NCBI RefSeq assembly: GCF_035222485.1
Contig: NW_026946672.1
Location: 1,178,001 to 1,242,000, forward strand
Direction: 5' to 3'
DNA length: 64,000 bases
DNA from: Podospora pseudoanserina
Lineage: Eukaryota; Ascomycota; Sordariomycetes; Sordariales; Podosporaceae
A program made the position numbers and the translations under genes. Below, one piece after another: positions 59,624 through 64,000 of the stretch. The notes under the pieces were generated by a model. The model saw only the letters and a program-made list of their open reading frames with translations, did no database searches and was not told the origin of the DNA. Each line of letters begins with the position of its first letter. Position 1 is the stretch's first letter.

Positions 59624-60956
59624 GTCGTCGTTTCTTGCTTTTGATGAACGTGGTTGTTGGGGTGGTCTCGGAACAAAAAAATTGTGACATAAATGGCCTG
59701 AGCGAGGAAGGCCAGCAGAGCAGACAAGGAGGGGGATAGCGGGCTATTAGTATCCATGGTGATGCCGCCACCAGAATGATAACGAGAATTATGGTTTGGA
59801 ATCTAGCAAGCCAAAACCCCTTGGCGCTATACTGGTGTTCACTGGCATGGAAGATAGCAGAAGATAGATTGGTGAACTCTTGATATTGGCCCCCGTACAA
59901 GTCGTCCGCCGTCGGGATTGGGTTGGTAGACGGGGAGGACTAGAAAATGCCCTCCGGTTTCCATTCTGGGCCGGATCACAGACTTGTTCTCTCGGAGGGA
60001 CCGAGTAGATCTCTGTTATCAGGGCAAAGGTGCCGGTCGAGTGTTCTGTGGGTCGGAGATGGACATAAGGTTTGGACGATGCAATGACACCATCCTGACA
60101 GGACCCTAGGTCTCCGCTGTTCCCCCGCCAGGGTTGCCAGTTCGAATGCCATTCCATCTTGACAGGACCCTTCCTGCCGATCGATGGAACCAAACCAAAG
60201 CGTTCGGTCTATGAAGTGTCGAGCTGGCTACTTCTTGACGGTCAGGTTACCACGTCTCACAGAACCAGAAACGGTCTTTGGCAGTTCGTTCTCCGTCTTC
60301 CTTTTCAAGTGTTGGATCATGAACCAAGCGTTTGCTCAACCGGTCAAGTCAATCTAGTCTCTGATAATCATATCCCAGAGTGATGATTCGAACGGCAACT
60401 AAGTGATAGGAGAATCGGACGTACGCAAACCTCTCTGAGAACCTGGAAGAGAAGAGAAAGCACCACCACCCAGAATCAAGCAACACCATGCGAGAATGCG
60501 AGAAAAACTTGTGGCCGTTGTGAAGGGACTTGTGTCGTGGTCCCCAGCTTCCCCCGGGAGTTCCAGCCAACATATTCTTCCCGACTTGTGAAGACACCAG
60601 CTTATCTCGTCACCCGCGCTATGTATGGGGCACCTCCTTTCTTCATGATGCAATGGAACAAGTCCAGATGCCACCACCCCACGACCCAAGAAATACGATC
60701 GAGCCATTGACATCATACCTCAATCAACCTGCCCCATCTCGGCGTTAACACCAGTCCGATTCACATGGTCACCGTTAGAAGTGACGACAGGTGGCCGGCG
60801 CCCGTAACGCCGGGATTTCTCCACGTTCCCGGATGTAAGGCCATGTGCAACAACCAGACTCGACTCTGGGGAATGACACTCTTGTGAAGAAAGACCGTCA
60901 CTTGTACCTATTCGTAGAGATGCCCTCAAAGCTGTCACAACTTCAACTACACCTCT
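59624..60956. other. Intergenic region, about 1.3 kb
   Basis: This lies between the permease start and the TTI1 stop, so it holds the permease promoter. A direct repeat around GACAGGACCCT occurs twice (near 60098 and 60160) with related flanks. No gene is supported. Confidence 0.6.
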
Positions 60957-63900
60957 CTACCTTCCCCCAACCTCCACCCTCACAAACCCAAACCCCTCCA
61001 TCACCGGCTGCTTAACCTCCAACCCCCTCAGCAACCCCCTCTCATACAACCCCAACCAGACCGCATCCCCATTCACCGTCTCCATCGCGTCCTTTAATTC
61101 CTTCTGCCCAGGCAAGACATCAATCACCAACTCCAAAATCTCATCAAACATCTCATCCTCCACCTTGACATAGGAAACAATATCCCTCACCAACCCAAGC
61201 GCCGCCTCCCAAAGCCGCGTAGATTGTGAAAACCTCCCGCCCCCTGAAGGTGTGGTATACGACGACGAGGAAACCATCTTCATCCCCCCATTATCAGGAG
61301 ATGTAGTCGGCCCACTGCCAAAATCAAGGTTGAGCAGTCCCCCTGTTCCAATCGAGGATGACAACAAACCCGTAGAAGCCGTAGAAGTAGGAATCATAAT
61401 CCCTCCCCCCTCACTTCTATTCCCACCACCACCACTAACACCACCAATCAACCCCCTCCCCTTGTTACTCGTCCCCTTCTTCTGACCCATAGCCTCCGCC
61501 TTAACCTTGATCATCCAAGCCCTCAACCCCTGCCCCTTTTCTCCCCACACAGTCCTCAACCTCGTCCCCAAAAAGTCACCCGCCCCTTTACACAGCCCCC
61601 CCAACGCCTTAGCAGCCGCTATCGCAACAAAGGGCTCCGGATCATGCAACCTCGTGGTCAAAACCGGCCAGATCACGTTCACAAGCGGTAAGAATGCATC
61701 CTCCGACGGGGACAAGGCAGGTGTAACGGTTGTAATAAGATCCAGGAGTGATTTCCTCAGGGTAGGAGTAGGAGAGGTAAGATAGTGCTGCGTCAGCGTC
61801 AGTATCCTAGTCAGCAACTGATAGGTCGGCGTCTGGACAGCTTCTTTCTCTTCCTCCATCTCCTTCTTTTCTTCTTCTTCATCATCATCATCATCATCAT
61901 CCTCAGCAGCTTCCAGCTCCTCAACAAACGACTTCTCCTTCCTCTTCTCCCTCCCCGGACCCCAGGCCTTTCTCGGGACAGGCTGAAACGGCTCCTCAGC
62001 CCTTGATTTCGACTCCTCCACTCTCGCAAGATGCTTCCCCACCGTTTCCAGAATCCCCTCCACCCCCTGAGGTCGATAACCCCTCTTCTTATGATCAACA
62101 GCAGGTTCGCTGTCACTACCCGCAAGAAGCAACACATCCGACTTCACCCCCTGCGCCACGACCTCCCCCAAAACATCAAACAGCCCCTCAACAAAAACAG
62201 GATACCCATGATAATTATCCAGCGCCGCAAAAACAGCCTGCACCGTATCCTCCAAAAACGGCACCAGTTTCGGCCCCGTCAGCCTAATCATCATCGTCAA
62301 AACCCTCGTCGAAGCAGGGCTTATGTCAAAAGTATTGAGGCGTAGGGAGACAGAATCAAGCATGTAATCCGCATTGTCGACAATCAACTCCGACACGGAA
62401 CCATACCCGCACGAAGAGGCGAGAATGTTCAACGTAGTGATCGCATGCCGCCTGAGTTGAGGCTTTTCTGACCCGAGAAAGGTAGTGACAGGATACAAGA
62501 CGTCGATGAGCTCGGGGCGAAAGTCCTCTTCGAGACGGGTGGCATAATCCGCGGTGACCTCGAGGGCGAGGGCTTCGAGTTGCCAGGGGGGGGGTTCGAC
62601 AGAGTCAGAGCGGGACGCGAGAACAGAGGTGGAAAAGTCGTAGAGCTCTTGGAAGGCTTCGTCTTGCTGCTGGGTCTCTCCCAGGGCAGAAAAGTCAAAG
62701 AGCTCGTCCATGTCGGCAGATTGGGCGTAGCTCGACTTGAGGAGCTGAAAGGCGAGCCAGAAGGAGGCAATCTGTGTTGTGGGTTCATCCGAGTCGCGGA
62801 CGTAGCTGAGCATAGAGATTGCGAGCTTGACCTGTAGACTCGAAGGCCCGATCTGAGAGATGAGGGAGCCGAGCTCGTTTCGAGTAGCCTTTTGGCCTTC
62901 AGAGCCAAGAATGACAGGGCTGTATGTTGCCAACTCGGTATTTCCTGATCTGATGAGGTCTGTGGGCTGAGATAGATCGACGGCTCCTAGGTCATCAATC
63001 ACCTTTTGCGGTTTCGAAGCCTTCATCAGAGTGATGATGCTGTCTCTTAGTGAATCAGCCAGAGAATCGTCCAGAGTTGACGAGTCCATGTGCATGGCAA
63101 CTGCTAGCTTGCTTCCCCGGAGAATACTTCTGATAGCCAATTGCTTGGTCTTTTCGTTGCTGGATTGCATCATTCTTGGGAGGCCCGCGACCCAGCTGTA
63201 CAGGGCAGATTTGATGCCGTTGCTCAGCTCCGGGTAGATGCTGACGAGGTCCTGGAGGCTGGTCTCGAGTCTTGATTGAGCTGCGTCATCCTCCTGCAAC
63301 ATCAGTGCTGTCTCGACCAATATTGATTGACTGTCAGCGAGTGAAGCGTGACACTCATCCAGCAGAGCGATACATAGTCTGTAAAGAGCACGCTGGACCT
63401 CTTCAGACTCATTACTTCGCAACTTGAGAACCGCAGATAGAGCAATCTTCACTTGAGCAGCAGTTGCTTTCAGCCATGACGGTGTTAGTTCGATATACCT
63501 GGACTCTGAGTCGCCGTCGGATTTTGTCTCCTCCGCGGCCGGTGTGGCTGTCTCCAGCTGCCGGAGCAGACTCCTGACCTTGAGGTCACCCAACACATTG
63601 ACAAACACAAGCTGGAGGGCTTCCAAACAAGCCACAAGAACTCGCTTTTGAGTTTGCCTTTCAAGCGGCGGAGACAACCGTTTACCGAGACCAGACACCG
63701 TGCCAGGCAGAAACTGAGCAAGAACAGAGTTGTCTCTGGTGCTGATGAAGACAGCCCGCAAGCAAGCCACCGCCTCAAGTTGAATCAAAGAAGGAAGATC
63801 CTCGGTGACGGCATCAATCATCACAGTGACACTGTGACCAAGTGCCGGGATGGAGTCTTCTCCAGGAATCTCCGATCTTTTAAGCCGAGCAGGGTCGACT

Positions 63901-64000
63901 GAAGTGATCAAGGCTCCCAGCGTTTTGAACCCTTCAATAATCGTTTCTTCCGGGACGTCCTTCTTCCTTTCTTGACCGGGCACACCACCAATGGTGAACG
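60957..64000 (-). CDS. TTI1: Tti1, TTT complex HEAT-repeat protein (5' end outside window)
   Basis: Tti1 forms the TTT complex with Tel2 and Tti2, a co-chaperone assembly that stabilises the PIKK kinases (TOR, ATM, ATR, DNA-PK types). The window holds the last 1013 residues in one open frame, still open at base 64000. The family signature is clear in the centre: VDNADYMLDSVSLRLN, followed by SPASTRVLTMMIRLTGP and FAALDNYHGYP. The sequence is otherwise alpha-helical, of HEAT type. A low-complexity acidic loop with long Asp and Glu runs (about positions 61830-61935) and a Gly/Ser-rich loop (about 61260-61470) interrupt the C-terminal repeats, and both look like disordered insertions. Confidence 0.93.
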   Translation of the reverse strand, partial: FTIGGVPGQERKKDVPEETIIEGFKTLGALITSVDPARLKRSEIPGEDSIPALGHSVTVMIDAVTEDLPSLIQLEAVACLRAVFISTRDNSVLAQFLPGTVSGLGKRLSPPLERQTQKRVLVACLEALQLVFVNVLGDLKVRSLLRQLETATPAAEETKSDGDSESRYIELTPSWLKATAAQVKIALSAVLKLRSNESEEVQRALYRLCIALLDECHASLADSQSILVETALMLQEDDAAQSRLETSLQDLVSIYPELSNGIKSALYSWVAGLPRMMQSSNEKTKQLAIRSILRGSKLAVAMHMDSSTLDDSLADSLRDSIITLMKASKPQKVIDDLGAVDLSQPTDLIRSGNTELATYSPVILGSEGQKATRNELGSLISQIGPSSLQVKLAISMLSYVRDSDEPTTQIASFWLAFQLLKSSYAQSADMDELFDFSALGETQQQDEAFQELYDFSTSVLASRSDSVEPPPWQLEALALEVTADYATRLEEDFRPELIDVLYPVTTFLGSEKPQLRRHAITTLNILASSCGYGSVSELIVDNADYMLDSVSLRLNTFDISPASTRVLTMMIRLTGPKLVPFLEDTVQAVFAALDNYHGYPVFVEGLFDVLGEVVAQGVKSDVLLLAGSDSEPAVDHKKRGYRPQGVEGILETVGKHLARVEESKSRAEEPFQPVPRKAWGPGREKRKEKSFVEELEAAEDDDDDDDEEEEKKEMEEEKEAVQTPTYQLLTRILTLTQHYLTSPTPTLRKSLLDLITTVTPALSPSEDAFLPLVNVIWPVLTTRLHDPEPFVAIAAAKALGGLCKGAGDFLGTRLRTVWGEKGQGLRAWMIKVKAEAMGQKKGTSNKGRGLIGGVSGGGGNRSEGGGIMIPTSTASTGLLSSSIGTGGLLNLDFGSGPTTSPDNGGMKMVSSSSYTTPSGGGRFSQSTRLWEAALGLVRDIVSYVKVEDEMFDEILELVIDVLPGQKELKDAMETVNGDAVWLGLYERGLLRGLEVKQPVMEGFGFVRVEVGGR

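Overview
This 64-kb window is nuclear DNA of a filamentous ascomycete (Pezizomycotina). A Sordariomycete, probably of the order Sordariales, is my inference. The evidence is short introns (about 50-90 nt) with GT..AG ends and CTAAC-type branch points, a Ste12 that carries C-terminal C2H2 zinc fingers, a filamentous-fungal Pex26, a large-subunit secreted catalase, and mostly GC-rich sequence. I could build complete exon models, all checked for reading frame, for 17 genes, plus one gene with a probable frameshift (haspin) and two genes cut by the window edges (PHF5A at the left, TTI1 at the right).

Layout. 1-251: 3' end of the splicing factor PHF5A/Rds3 (+). 784-2341: peroxin PEX26 (-). 4493-6776: Zn2Cys6 transcription factor (-). 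6777-17479: a 10.7-kb stretch with no supportable gene. 17480-19919: STE12 (+). 21864-35559: a dense block of housekeeping genes, mostly for making or processing RNA: FAF1 (-), HIS6 (+), NOC3 (-), UTP10 (+), an EBP-type sterol isomerase (+), CWC15 (-) and RRP45 (+). 36144-39489: ARFRP1/Arl3 GTPase (-), an Ecm15-like thiamine-binding-fold protein (+), and an equilibrative nucleoside transporter (-). 39490-42357: a gene-free stretch holding a 0.5-kb AT-rich element with inverted ends. 42358-44627: secreted catalase (-). 44628-48226: gene-free. 48227-49992: haspin kinase (-). 50506-51940: CCDC47-type ER protein (+). 52636-53132: a small cysteine-rich protein (+). 53539-56711: Ark/Prk/NAK-family kinase (-). 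57695-59623: amino-acid permease (-). 60957-64000: TTI1, 5' end outside the window (-).

How the genes relate. There are no operons and no biosynthetic cluster. Many genes are divergent pairs with a short shared promoter: FAF1/HIS6, NOC3/UTP10, CWC15/RRP45, ARFRP1/ECM15 and haspin/CCDC47. FAF1, NOC3 and UTP10 all act in nucleolar ribosome assembly, RRP45 is an exosome subunit, and PHF5A and CWC15 are spliceosomal.

I did not find an undescribed multi-gene system such as a defence island, new cluster or CRISPR. The observations most worth following up are: a 21-bp, nine-unit repeat in the NOC3/UTP10 promoter; a STE12 exon exactly one zinc-finger period long, whose skipping would leave one intact hybrid finger; a compact cysteine-rich protein of unknown function; a 12-G run that breaks the haspin C-terminus; and an Ecm15-like gene with a mitochondrial-style leader ahead of a second start codon.
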